DNA of 64,000 bases from Bradyrhizobium ottawaense (GTDB lineage Bacteria > Pseudomonadota > Alphaproteobacteria > Rhizobiales > Xanthobacteraceae): positions 6,424,001 through 6,488,000 of the forward strand of contig NZ_CP029425.2 in the NCBI RefSeq assembly GCF_002278135.3. Direction: 5' to 3'. Below are positions 29,068-38,078 of this stretch, piece by piece. Below the pieces are notes generated by a model. The model worked only from the letters and a program-made list of their open reading frames with translations. It was not told the origin of the DNA and ran no database searches. Position 1 is the stretch's first letter. Every line of letters begins with the position of its first letter. The translations under genes were made by a program, and so were the position numbers.

Positions 29068-29590
29068 GCCCGCTCCGCCGCCCGCTCGAACGCGGCGAAG
29101 GCAACCCGCGCCGCCGCGATCACCTCGACCTCGTCGCAGGCCTCTTCGCCTTGAAGCTTCGACAGGAAACTCTGCCACAGGCGCTTGCCTGCCCCATGGC
29201 TGAGATAGCTGGTGGCCTCCGTCATGCGCAGGTCGGCGGCCTCCGCGACCTCTTTCAGCAGGAATCTTGCCCCGAGCCGAGAGCCCTCCAGCACGTACAT
29301 CGTACCGAGCATGCCGCTGGGCGTCAGCGGCGGCACGGATACGACCGCTCCGGCCAGTCCGGAAATATCCTGGCGACGCCTGCCGCGACGAGCGCGGCCT
29401 CGAGCGGAAGAAGCGCGCCGGCGCTGGCTTGAAGAAAGCGGCGATAGCCCGCCAAGACGGTGAGATCGAACGACGAAAGTTGCGCATCGACCTCCCGGTG
29501 CGCATCCGCAGTCGCATCTCTCAGTCGCTCACGAAGTCCAGGGAAGCCAGGGTTCACCTGTGTCGAGACGTCCGAAACCCCAGCCAGCAT
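29064..29590 (-). pseudogene. bphO: heme oxygenase BphO, frameshifted
   Basis: BphO makes biliverdin, the chromophore of bacteriophytochrome. The 5' part (29590 to about 29345) encodes an intact N-terminal half with the heme-ligand histidine in DATADAHREVD and ends ARIFPDWPERS before running into a TGA at 29324-29326. The 3' half continues in another frame from about 29336 with MLGTMYVLEGSRLGARFLL and ends at the bphP start. The linker that usually joins these parts is mostly missing (about 10 residues here against 20-30 in homologs I recall). A deletion whose length is not a multiple of three is the simplest reading. An assembly error cannot be excluded. Confidence 0.75.
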
Positions 29591-29716
29591 GAAATTCCCA
29601 CACGCGCGCAATGCCGGGGGCGCGATTGCCCCGGAAGCGAAGGAAACGCCGGCGGAATCCGAAGGTTCCGCCGGCACTGGAATATCTGGAGAGGCGCGGA
29701 CCGTACCCTCGACTCT

Positions 29717-29884
29717 TTATTTCCGCCGGCGGGGCTTGTGCAGCTCGTACGCGATCTCCGCCCTGGTCATCCCGCAGTCCAGAAGCTCCCGCTCGCTCAT
29801 GGCGGCGAGTTGATCCCGGGCCCGGGACCGTTCGCGCCTGATACGGACCGTTTCGACCAGCGCCCGCCACGCCCGCACGACCAT
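29717..29884 (-). CDS. DUF1127 small protein
   Basis: A 55-residue protein ending with the DUF1127 pattern: RDQLAAMSERELLDCGMTRAEIAYELHK, a short helix-turn region. Members of this family, such as YjiS-like proteins, affect phosphate and carbon metabolism or bind RNA in some alphaproteobacteria. The start is unsure: ATG at 29884 gives the core alone, and an in-frame TTG at 29929 (6 nt after the SnoaL-like stop) would add 15 residues and may be the true start. Confidence 0.7.
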   Translation of the reverse strand: MVVRAWRALVETVRIRRERSRARDQLAAMSERELLDCGMTRAEIAYELHKPRRRK

Positions 29885-29934
29885 CGCCGGCTCCGCCCGA
29901 GGAAACCCGCCGGCGGACGCGACGCGCAATCCAC

Positions 29935-30378
29935 TCAGCTCGCAGCCCTCACCGGCGCCTGCGGAAAAGAACCGAGCGCCCGCTCGGTCAGGATCGAGTC
30001 GCAGTACTCGCGGATCTCCTTGATCTTGCCGTCCTCGAGACGAAACACCAGGCAATAGTCATTGTCGTAGCGCACGCCTTCGGGCGTGACGTTGTCGCCC
30101 TTTGCCTCCACGACGACCACATCGCCGTCGGCGATGAAGCGGTGAGCGACCGTGCGCGTGCGGTCGCGCAGGCGGGTGCGCACATAGCCGTGCAAATCGT
30201 TGAGGATCGACTCCTTGCCTGAGAAGGTGCGCGACCAGGAATACTGGCCGGTCACGACCCATTTGGCGTCTTCGGCAAGGCTTGCAGCGAACAGGGCTCG
30301 ATCGCGCGCGTTCGGATCGGGATTGGCGGCGGCGGCGAAAATATCCTGCATCAGTTTCTTGTTGGCGATCGCATTCAT
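29935..30378 (-). CDS. SnoaL/NTF2-like protein
   Basis: A 147-residue protein with the NTF2-like cone fold: an N-terminal helix, KWVVTGQYSWSRTFSGKESIL, VAHRFIADGDVVVVEAKGDN, and the strand pair DYCLVFRLEDGKIKEIREYCDS. Such domains serve as isomerases, cyclases or ligand binders; no catalytic residues point to one. It is divergent from a LysR-type regulator gene 91 nt away, which probably controls it. Confidence 0.8.
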   Translation of the reverse strand: MNAIANKKLMQDIFAAAANPDPNARDRALFAASLAEDAKWVVTGQYSWSRTFSGKESILNDLHGYVRTRLRDRTRTVAHRFIADGDVVVVEAKGDNVTPEGVRYDNDYCLVFRLEDGKIKEIREYCDSILTERALGSFPQAPVRAAS

Positions 30379-30442
30379 GGCGGCATCTCCGTTTGGTGGG
30401 AACGCGGAGATGATCGCCGCAGCATCAGAATTCTTCAAATCG

Positions 30443-30462
30443 ATAGAGAATATGATATCTAT
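30443..30462 (+). promoter_or_regulatory. dyad ATAGA-N10-TCTAT between SnoaL-like and LysR genes
   Basis: An AT-rich inverted repeat ends 7 nt before the LysR ATG at 30470, in the 91-nt divergent gap. It contains a T-N11-A arrangement, the usual LysR-type site form. The regulator probably binds here to control both genes. Confidence 0.4.
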
Positions 30463-30469
30463 TCGCCTG

Positions 30470-31393
<924 letters not shown>

Positions 31394-31416
31394 GACGCAG
31401 CTTCAACAGACACGGT

Positions 31417-31576
31417 GTCGTCCCGGACAAGCACAGCGGAGCGGAGCGCTGATCCGGGACCCATAACCACAGGATGCGGTTTGGCGAAGACTGCTCGTTC
31501 GGGATTGCTACCGATCGCAATCGATAGATTCCGCGGTATGGGTCCCGGGTCTGCGCTTGCGCTTGCCCGGGACGAC
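31417..31576. repeat. repeat family B, copy 3 (diverged)
   Basis: A 160-nt palindromic region bounded by GTCGTCCCGG and CCGGGACGAC, with inner parts GATCCGGGACCCATA and TATGGGTCCCGGGTC. It shares the plan of copies 1 and 2 but has a different centre. It lies between convergent genes. Confidence 0.7.
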
Positions 31577-31588
31577 ACCGCGTATTTG

Positions 31589-32209
31589 TCACGCCTTCTG
31601 CGCGTCCATCACCTTGCGCACAGCGGGGCGGTCAGACATCCGCTTGAAATGCTCGGCGATCTTCGGGGTTGCGTTGATGTCGACGCTGTCGCCTTCGAGC
31701 CAGGTCGAGAGGGTGTAGAGATACGGATCGCAGATCGTGAACTGATCGCCCATCACCCAGGGCCCCCGAAACATCTTCTGATCGATCAGGGCGAAGCAGG
31801 CGGCCATGGTCTTCGGGACCATCGCCTTCATGTCGGCGAACGAGCTCTCCTGCGTCGCCCAGCGCGGACCGCGCATCTTGTGGGCATGATTGATGTGCAC
31901 GGTCGAGCAGAGGTAGGAGTTGAACGACTGCACCTGGGCGAAGTCGAAGGGATCATCGAGCGGCGCGAGCTTCGCCTTGGGGAAGGTCTGCGCGAGATAG
32001 GCCAGCATCGCCGGCGTCTCGGTGAGGACGCCGCGATCCGTCACCAGCGCCGGCACACGCCCCTTCGGGTTGATCTTGAGATAGTCCGGGCTGTTCTGCT
32101 GGTTGTCCTTGAAGCTCAGCCGCTCGGCCGCGTAGTCGGCGCCGGCCTCCTCCAGGGTGATGTAGGTGGCGAGCGCGCAGGTGCCGGTGGCGTAGTAGAG
32201 CTTGAGCAT
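31589..32209 (-). CDS. glutathione S-transferase family protein (beta-class-like)
   Basis: A 206-residue GST. The N-terminal domain starts LKLYYATGTCALATYITLEEAG, with the catalytic Cys10 and the PKGRVPAL cis-proline typical of bacterial beta-class GSTs. The C-terminal helical domain has MGDQFTICDPYLYTLSTWL. GAGGT a few bases before the ATG at 32209 decides this start over an ATG at 32221. It is divergent from a flavin monooxygenase gene. The substrate is unknown. Confidence 0.92.
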   Translation of the reverse strand: MLKLYYATGTCALATYITLEEAGADYAAERLSFKDNQQNSPDYLKINPKGRVPALVTDRGVLTETPAMLAYLAQTFPKAKLAPLDDPFDFAQVQSFNSYLCSTVHINHAHKMRGPRWATQESSFADMKAMVPKTMAACFALIDQKMFRGPWVMGDQFTICDPYLYTLSTWLEGDSVDINATPKIAEHFKRMSDRPAVRKVMDAQKA

Positions 32210-32335
32210 GTCGGACCTCATGGGAAAGCCCGAGGTTAACGGCCCTCCGCCGCCCCGTCCATAGGGGACCTCTTCGCAGTTGCCCACCGCCGCCCGGCTG
32301 TGCGAAGACGCCGTCAATCGGAGGGGGATTTTGTC

Positions 32336-33616
32336 ATGACCGTACTCATCGCCGGTGGCGGCATCGGCGGGCTGACGCTTGCGCTCAGCCTGCACCAGAT
32401 CGGCGTTCCCGCAAAAGTCTTCGAAAGCGTCGCGGAACTGAAGCCGCTCGGCGTCGGCATCAACGTGCTGCCGCATGCGGTGCGCGAGCTGATCGAGCTC
32501 GGGCTGATGGACAGACTGGACGCCAGCGGGGTGCGGACGCGCGAGCTCGCCTATTTCTCCAAGCACGGCAAGCCGATCTGGAGCGAGCCTCGCGGGCTGG
32601 AGGCCGGCTACAAATGGCCGCAATTCTCGATCCATCGCGGCACGCTGCAACAGCTCCTGCTCGACACCGCGATCGAGCGGCTCGGCCGCGACAACATCCT
32701 CACCAGCCACCATCTGACCGGCTGGACCGAGACGGCAGACGGCGTGCGCGCCGACTTCATCGACCGGGCAACCGGCAAGGCCGCCGGGACTTACGACGGC
32801 GCGATCCTGATCGCCGCCGACGGCATCCATTCCGCCGCGCGCGAAAAGCTGTATCCCAATGAAGGTCCGCCGATCTGGAACGGCCGCATCCTCTGGCGCG
32901 GCGTCACGCCTTCCAAGGCCTTCCTGACCGGCCGCACCATGATCATGGCCGGCCATGAGATCCTGAAATTCGTCTGCTATCCGATCAGCAAGGCGCCGGA
33001 CGCGGCGGGCAACCATCTGATCAACTGGGTCGCCGAGCGCCACATGCCGCCGACCTATCAGTGGCGGCGCGAGGACTATAACCGCACCGCGCGGCTGGAG
33101 GAGTTCCTGCCCTGGTTCGAGAGCTGGCAGTTCGACTGGCTTGACGTGCCCGGCCTGATCAAGAACTGCCCGCACGCCTATGAATATCCGCTGGTCGACC
33201 GCGATCCGGTCTCGCAATGGACCTTCGGCAAGGTCACGCTAATGGGCGATGCCGCGCATCCGATGTACCCGATCGGCTCGAACGGCGCCTCGCAGGCCAT
33301 CCTCGATGCCCGCACCATCACCCGCGAGATTCTCGCGCATGGACCGACGACCGCGGCGCTGCTCGCCTATGAGGCCGAGCGCCGCCCCGCGACCACCGAC
33401 CTCGTCCTGCTCAACCGCAAGAACGGACCCGAGCAGGTCATGCAACTGGTCGAAGAGCGCGCGCCCGACGGCTTTGAGGTCGTCACCGACGTGCTGTCGC
33501 AGAAGGAACTGGAAGACATCGCCGCCAACTACAAGCGCGTTGCGGGCTTCCAGGTCGAGGCGCTGAACGCGAAGCCGCCGATCGTCAGTGGAGATGCGAA
33601 GCGCGCGAGCGCCTGA
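32336..33616 (+). CDS. FAD-dependent monooxygenase (UbiH/salicylate-hydroxylase-like)
   Basis: A 426-residue flavoprotein of the aromatic hydroxylase group. The FAD Rossmann motif is at the very start (VLIAGGGIGGLTLALSLHQ). The middle DG motif is in GAILIAADGIHSAARE. The FAD ribityl-binding GD motif is in KVTLMGDAAHPMYPIGSNGASQAILDA. This type adds one oxygen atom to an aromatic ring using NAD(P)H; it resembles PhzS- or salicylate hydroxylase-like enzymes. The substrate is not evident, though the divergent GST may handle related compounds. Confidence 0.9.
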   Translation: MTVLIAGGGIGGLTLALSLHQIGVPAKVFESVAELKPLGVGINVLPHAVRELIELGLMDRLDASGVRTRELAYFSKHGKPIWSEPRGLEAGYKWPQFSIHRGTLQQLLLDTAIERLGRDNILTSHHLTGWTETADGVRADFIDRATGKAAGTYDGAILIAADGIHSAAREKLYPNEGPPIWNGRILWRGVTPSKAFLTGRTMIMAGHEILKFVCYPISKAPDAAGNHLINWVAERHMPPTYQWRREDYNRTARLEEFLPWFESWQFDWLDVPGLIKNCPHAYEYPLVDRDPVSQWTFGKVTLMGDAAHPMYPIGSNGASQAILDARTITREILAHGPTTAALLAYEAERRPATTDLVLLNRKNGPEQVMQLVEERAPDGFEVVTDVLSQKELEDIAANYKRVAGFQVEALNAKPPIVSGDAKRASA

Positions 33617-33665
33617 AGGCGGGGCGGCAAGAGTTGTCCAACCGCCCCGCGTCCGTCACGGCCCA

Positions 33666-34043
33666 TCAATATCCATACTGTCTGGAACACACCCAGTTGC
33701 CGTAGGCATCGTAGCAACGGTTGTTGTAGTAGCCGTATGCACCAGCCGCCGCCGCTCCGACTCCGACTGCCGCGGCTCCGTATGCGGCTCCCCGGTAGAC
33801 GCCTCTACGCGCCGCAGTACGTGCGACGGGGTACCCTGCTATCGGCCGGGAGACGTGAGCGCGGCCGCCGTAGCGACCAGCGTGAACGGCACCGCCTCTG
33901 TAGTGCGCGCCTCCACCGTGAAATCCCCCTCCCCGATAGCCGCCACCTCCTCCGCGGCCGCCGCGCGCGAGTGCGTCATCGGGAACAAGGCTTGCGCCGA
34001 CAAGTGCGGCCGCGGCCAAGCCAACCAGAGCATATCGAAACAT
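33666..34043 (-). CDS. secreted Gly/Arg/Tyr-rich small protein
   Basis: A 125-residue protein with a clear signal peptide (hydrophobic run at about 5-22, cleavage after DALA). A low-complexity Gly-Arg-His-Tyr segment follows, then an Ala/Gly-rich hydrophobic stretch and the tail YNNRCYDAYGNWVCSRQYGY-like end with two cysteines. GGGAGGA precedes the ATG. Proteins of this build are common in Bradyrhizobium and have no known function; a cell-surface or periplasmic role is inferred. Confidence 0.7.
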   Translation of the reverse strand: MFRYALVGLAAAALVGASLVPDDALARGGRGGGGGYRGGGFHGGGAHYRGGAVHAGRYGGRAHVSRPIAGYPVARTAARRGVYRGAAYGAAAVGVGAAAAGAYGYYNNRCYDAYGNWVCSRQYGY

Positions 34044-34321
34044 GGGCGTCCTCCCGTCATTGGAGTGCCGGTTCTATCCGCAGGGTGATGCCGTCAACGG
34101 GACAGGCACTTGCCTCCATCATTTGGCGCGCCGTGCATGTCCAATTGACCTAGATCAACGCCTGTCTGTTTCAAAGACCCGGGATGGTCCAGCACTTTCA
34201 GGCCGAGGCTGAAGACCATGAGCGGCCGCAACCGCTCGCTGGTGCGCTTCGATCTAAGCCAATCCTTGGATGCGAGAGAAATTTGTCCATTCGATAGACG
34301 CGAATAACCGAGGCTGCGATC

Positions 34322-34780
34322 ATGAAGTTCCGGGCGGGGTTGCTTGCGGCGGCTATCTTGCTGGCCGAAATGCACGCAAGTCATGCGGCGATACGGATCG
34401 CCGGCGATCGTGGCGGGCTAATCGACACCTATGTTGACAGATATGAACGCCTGCGCACTTCCGGAGAGACCGTCATCATCGATGGACTTTGTGCCTCATC
34501 GTGCACCATCGTTCTCGGTGCAGTTGCCGCTGACAAAATCTGTGTGACCTCGAAGGCCGCTCTCGGCTTCCACGCTGCTTGGGATTTCGGTCGGAAGGGA
34601 AGGACGATTACCGACCCTGACGCCACCAATTACCTATACTCCATGTATCCCGGGCCGGTGCAGCGCTGGATCGCGGCGCGCGGCGGGTTGAGGCCGCAAC
34701 TCATCTTGCTGCGCGGCAAAGCACTTCGGGCGCTGTATAAGCCTTGCGCGCAGCACTCCGCGACACGGCCCCGACGGTAA
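34322..34780 (+). CDS. secreted ClpP/crotonase-fold-like protein, unknown
   Basis: A 152-residue protein with a signal peptide (about 1-22, ending HAA). The sequence VIIDGLCASSCTIVLGAV resembles the nucleophile region of ClpP/SDH-type serine proteases, with Ser in CASSCT, and ALGFHAAWDF follows where a catalytic His could lie. The end, GGLRPQLILLRGKALRALYKPC, is shared with similar rhizobial proteins as I remember them. Protease activity is only inferred. AT content is higher than in neighbouring genes, and no operon partner is evident. Confidence 0.6.
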   Translation: MKFRAGLLAAAILLAEMHASHAAIRIAGDRGGLIDTYVDRYERLRTSGETVIIDGLCASSCTIVLGAVAADKICVTSKAALGFHAAWDFGRKGRTITDPDATNYLYSMYPGPVQRWIAARGGLRPQLILLRGKALRALYKPCAQHSATRPRR

Positions 34781-34783
34781 CGA

Positions 34784-35203
34784 CTACCGCACCACCCTTG
34801 CCGCTTCCAGCAACCGCTCGGTCGCGCTTGCCGTTGCCAGCACCGTGCCGTTCTCCGCCATCAGCTTGGCCTCGACGAACGCAATCGTCTTGCCGAGCTG
34901 CGTCACCGTCGCCTCCCCGATGATCGGACCGGGCTTGGCGGGGCTGAGGAAATTCACGGTCATGCTGATGGTGGTGGTATAGAGCCGGCCCTCGCTCATC
35001 ACCAGCACGGCCGGGCCCATGGTGTCGTCGAGCATGGCCGAGAGCATGCCGCCCTGGATGAAGCCCGCGGGATTGCAGAACTCCGGCTTGCCCTCGAAGC
35101 CGAGCTTGATCCAGCCCTCCTCGGGGCGGGCATCGAGCAGGCGCCATCCCAACAGCTCCGCACAGGGTGGCCTGGGAAAATTGTCGAGCGCGGTCTTGAC
35201 CAT
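34784..35203 (-). CDS. PaaI-type hotdog thioesterase
   Basis: A 139-residue hotdog-fold protein of the PaaI/YdiI type, which hydrolyses acyl- or aroyl-CoA thioesters. The segment CNPAGFIQGGMLSAMLDDTMGPAV holds the central helix with the catalytic acid (the second of the two aspartates in LDDTMG), and TTTISMTVNFLSPAKPG is the typical strand after it. The start ATG at 35203 is the first good one before the conserved core. mutY lies upstream on the same strand, 52 nt away. Confidence 0.87.
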   Translation of the reverse strand: MVKTALDNFPRPPCAELLGWRLLDARPEEGWIKLGFEGKPEFCNPAGFIQGGMLSAMLDDTMGPAVLVMSEGRLYTTTISMTVNFLSPAKPGPIIGEATVTQLGKTIAFVEAKLMAENGTVLATASATERLLEAARVVR

Positions 35204-35255
35204 TGGCAGCCTCCGTTTCGCACCCCGATAGCGTAGCGCTGCTGCCAGCGTGCTG

Positions 35256-36374
35256 TCAGGAGGACGAGCCCGCTGAAAGGTTGAGCGCGTGCGCAATGAC
35301 CTTGCGCATGACATTGGGCAGCGCCTCGTCCGCAAGGGTGGCGAGCGGCACCCAGCGCATGCCCTCGGGCGCACGGGTGCGGGCTGCGGCCTTCGCCGTG
35401 TAGACCACCAGCTCCAGCGGAAAATGTGTGAAGACGTGGGTGACGACGCCCATTTTGCGCTGCCAGCGCGACAGCCCCTTCAGCGCCGGCGCCTGCAGCT
35501 TCGCCGCCGCGTCGTCCTGGCCGGCGAGCCAGTCCGAGCCGGGCACTTCGGTCATGCCGCCGAGCAGGCCCTTTTCGGGCCGGCCGCGGACCAGCAGATC
35601 CTCGCCGCGTGTGACGACGAAGGCCGCTCCGCGCCGCAACGTTCCGCTCTTCTTCGGCGCCTTGCGCGGAAAGGTCTCCTGCGTGCCTTGGAGGCGCGCC
35701 GTGCAATCCTCGTTCAGCGGACACAGCGAGCAGGCCGGCTTTTTCGGCGTGCAGATCGAAGCGCCGAGATCCATCAGCGCCTGCGCGCTGTCGCCGGCGC
35801 GGGAGTTTGCAAGCAGCGTCGCCGCTAGTTGCTGGATCAGAGGTTTCGCCTGCGGGAGCTGATCTTCAACTGCAAAGAGCCGCGACACCACGCGCTCGAT
35901 ATTGCCGTCGACCGGCATGGTGTGGCGATCGAAGGCGATCGCCGCGATCGCCGCCGCCGTGTACGGCCCGATGCCCGGCAGCGCACGCAGCCTCTCCTCG
36001 GTGTCGGGAAAGATGCCGCCATGCTCGCGCGTCACCGCGACCGCGCAGGCGTACAGGTTACGCGCGCGCGAGTAATAGCCTAGCCCGGCCCACATCCGCA
36101 GCACATCATCCTGCGAGGCCCGTCCGAGCGCAGTGACATCCGGCCAGCGCGCAACGAATTTTTCGAAATAGGGCCCGACCGCCTTCACCGTGGTCTGCTG
36201 CAGCATGATCTCCGACAGCCAGACGCGGTATGGGTCCGACGTCTCGCCGGGCGCGGCACGCCAGGGCAACCGGCGGCGGTGGCGGTCGTACCAGGCAAGC
36301 AACGCCACCGGGCGTGATGATGTCTCCGGCTGAGAAGGTTCCGGCTTCGGCTTACGGACAGATCTGGAGCTCAT
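35256..36374 (-). CDS. mutY: A/G-specific adenine DNA glycosylase
   Basis: MutY removes adenine mispaired with 8-oxoguanine. The 372-residue protein has the catalytic E55 in SEIMLQQTTV, the helix-hairpin-helix LPGIGPYTAAAI, and the catalytic D156 in PVDGNIERV. The 4Fe-4S loop is C208-x6-C215-x2-C218-x5-C224. A C-terminal NUDIX-like domain (from about 240) reads the 8-oxoG strand. ATG at 36374 was chosen, since upstream residues look like repeat DNA. It is divergent from the DciA-like gene. Confidence 0.96.
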   Translation of the reverse strand: MSSRSVRKPKPEPSQPETSSRPVALLAWYDRHRRRLPWRAAPGETSDPYRVWLSEIMLQQTTVKAVGPYFEKFVARWPDVTALGRASQDDVLRMWAGLGYYSRARNLYACAVAVTREHGGIFPDTEERLRALPGIGPYTAAAIAAIAFDRHTMPVDGNIERVVSRLFAVEDQLPQAKPLIQQLAATLLANSRAGDSAQALMDLGASICTPKKPACSLCPLNEDCTARLQGTQETFPRKAPKKSGTLRRGAAFVVTRGEDLLVRGRPEKGLLGGMTEVPGSDWLAGQDDAAAKLQAPALKGLSRWQRKMGVVTHVFTHFPLELVVYTAKAAARTRAPEGMRWVPLATLADEALPNVMRKVIAHALNLSAGSSS

Positions 36375-36410
36375 TCCTGCACTGTAACGGCAATGCACCG
36401 GCCTCTCTAC

Positions 36411-36527
36411 GTCATGCCCGCGCTCGTCGCGGGCATCCACGCCTTTCTTCGAGGGAAGAACGGGATGGCCGGGACATAGGCGAGCGGAAGCGACGCCGTC
36501 CTTCGGACGGCTAAGCCCGGCCATGAC
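36411..36527. repeat. repeat family C-like copy, diverged
   Basis: A 117-nt palindromic unit bounded by GTCATGCCCGCG and AAGCCCGGCCATGAC, with inner short stems such as CGCTCGTCGCG. It shares the GTCATnCC ends of family C but its body differs. It fills the mutY/DciA divergent gap and may carry promoter elements. Confidence 0.55.
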
Positions 36528-36572
36528 GCGCCGCGGGTCTGTGGCCCGCCCGCCGAAGTGCTATAAGGACCC

Positions 36573-37064
36573 ATGTCCAAATTCCCTCCCAAACCCAGTC
36601 CGATCAGCGCCAAGCCGCTGGGCATCCTGCTCAACGACGTCTTTGCCAAGGCCTATGCCAAGCAGGGCTTTGCGGCGCGCGAGTTGGTGACGCGGTGGGC
36701 GCAGATTGCAGGTCCCGAGATCGCGGCCCATGCCGAGCCGCTGAAGATGCAATGGCCGCGCCCGGTGGAGGGCCAGCCGCAGGAGCCGGCGACCCTGGTG
36801 CTGCGGGTCGAGGGGCCGATGGCGCTGGAGATCCAGCATTCCGCGGACGTGATCCTGGAGCGCGTCAACCGCTTCTTCGGCTGGAGCGCGGTCGGCAAGC
36901 TCGCCTTCCGCCAGGCTCCACTGTCGCGCCCGCGCCGACCGGTCCGGCCCGGCCCGCCCGATCCCAAATCGGTGGCCAAGGTGGCGGAGAGCCTGGGCGG
37001 TATCGAAGATGAACAACTGAAGACGGCGCTGGCGCGGCTGGGGGCCGCCATCAAGCGAAATTGA
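36573..37064 (+). CDS. DciA-like (DUF721) protein
   Basis: A 163-residue DUF721 protein. DciA family members load the replicative helicase DnaB in bacteria that lack DnaC. The domain runs from about 12 to 115: LNDVFAKAYAKQGFAARELVTRWAQIAGPEIAAH and the strand-helix part TLVLRVEGPMALEIQHSADVILERVNRFFG. The C-terminal third is Pro/Arg-rich then helical. Its role in replication is inferred from the family. A DsbA-like gene follows 140 nt later on the same strand. Confidence 0.8.
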   Translation: MSKFPPKPSPISAKPLGILLNDVFAKAYAKQGFAARELVTRWAQIAGPEIAAHAEPLKMQWPRPVEGQPQEPATLVLRVEGPMALEIQHSADVILERVNRFFGWSAVGKLAFRQAPLSRPRRPVRPGPPDPKSVAKVAESLGGIEDEQLKTALARLGAAIKRN

Positions 37065-37204
37065 GCCTTATTTCGCGGCCAATCTGGACCCGTCTCTACC
37101 GCTCGCCATTGCCTCAAGCTACGTTTCAAGCTAGCGACAGGCCGCCCGGGCGGGAACCTCATAGACCCCCTGGGGCGACATTTTTGCCAATTCGGGAGCC
37201 GACC

Positions 37205-37861
37205 TTGATCATCACCCGCCGCGCCTTCACCACGATGCTGTCGCTGACCGGGCTTGCCGCGCTCGCCGGGCTGTCGCCGCTGCGGTTCATCTCGGAGGCC
37301 GCGGCTCAGTCCGCCGCCGACGTCACCAAGCCCGTGTCACTGCCCGACATGGCGCTCGGCCCGAACGATGCCGCCGTCACCATCACCGAATACGCCTCGA
37401 TGACCTGCCCGCACTGTGCCGCCTTCAACGAGCAGGTGTTCCCGAAGATCAAGAAGGAATACATCGACACCGGCAAGGTGCGTTACATCTTCCGCGAGTT
37501 CCCGCTCGACATCAAAGCCGCCGCCGGCTCGATGCTGTCGCGCTGCATCGCCAATGGTGATGGGCCGAAATACTTCGCCGTCACCGACATGCTGTTTCGC
37601 CAGCAGAACGACTGGGTGGTGAAGAACACCACCGAGACCCTGACGCGGATCGGCAAGCAGGCCGGCCTCACCCAGCAGCAGGTCGAAGCCTGCCTGAAGG
37701 ACCAGGCGCTGCTCGACAAGATCGCCGCAGACCAGAAATATGCCAGCGACGTTCTGAAGGTGGATTCGACGCCGACCTTCTTCATCAACGGCGAGAAGAT
37801 CAAGGGCGAGGCCTCGTTCGAGGAATTCGCCAAGAAGATCAATCCGCTGCTGAAGAGCTGA
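37205..37861 (+). CDS. DsbA-family thiol-disulfide oxidoreductase
   Basis: A 218-residue periplasmic thioredoxin-fold protein. The N-terminus carries twin arginine (TRRAFTTMLSL) and a hydrophobic run to about residue 33, ending EAAAQ. This suggests a Tat or Sec signal. The active site is CPHC at 68-71, and the cis-proline is in VDSTPTFFING. It probably oxidises or isomerises disulfides of exported proteins. The start is unsure: TTG at 37205 gives the full signal, with GGGAG upstream; an ATG at 37235 would remove the twin arginines. Three GANTC sites follow the stop. Confidence 0.88.
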   Translation: MIITRRAFTTMLSLTGLAALAGLSPLRFISEAAAQSAADVTKPVSLPDMALGPNDAAVTITEYASMTCPHCAAFNEQVFPKIKKEYIDTGKVRYIFREFPLDIKAAAGSMLSRCIANGDGPKYFAVTDMLFRQQNDWVVKNTTETLTRIGKQAGLTQQQVEACLKDQALLDKIAADQKYASDVLKVDSTPTFFINGEKIKGEASFEEFAKKINPLLKS

Positions 37862-37884
37862 TTCGCTCGTCAAGATTCTGATTC
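37860..37884 (+). promoter_or_regulatory. cluster of three GATTC (GANTC) sites before smc
   Basis: GATTC lies at 37860-37864, 37874-37878 and 37880-37884, the first overlapping the dsbA-like stop. All are CcrM targets. They lie about 195-220 nt upstream of the smc start. Confidence 0.4.
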
Positions 37885-38078
37885 GCATCTCGAAATCCGT
37901 ATCTTTCCCGGCATAAATCCCTTGGGAAAAGCGGCTTTGGCCGGTTGCCCTCGCGGGGCACCGCGGCCATTGTCCAGCCGCATGAGGCGCCTCGCGCGAC
38001 TCACCCGGATAGCGACACTGTCTTCCATGGTAGTGTCCCGGCAGGGGGATTCGCGCCTGCCAACAGAGATGCGTGCTT

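Noticed and set aside
33618..33648. Hairpin GCGGGGCGG / CCGCCCCGC after the monooxygenase gene as a terminator
   Set aside because: The stem is real but the loop is 14 nt and no T-run follows on either strand.
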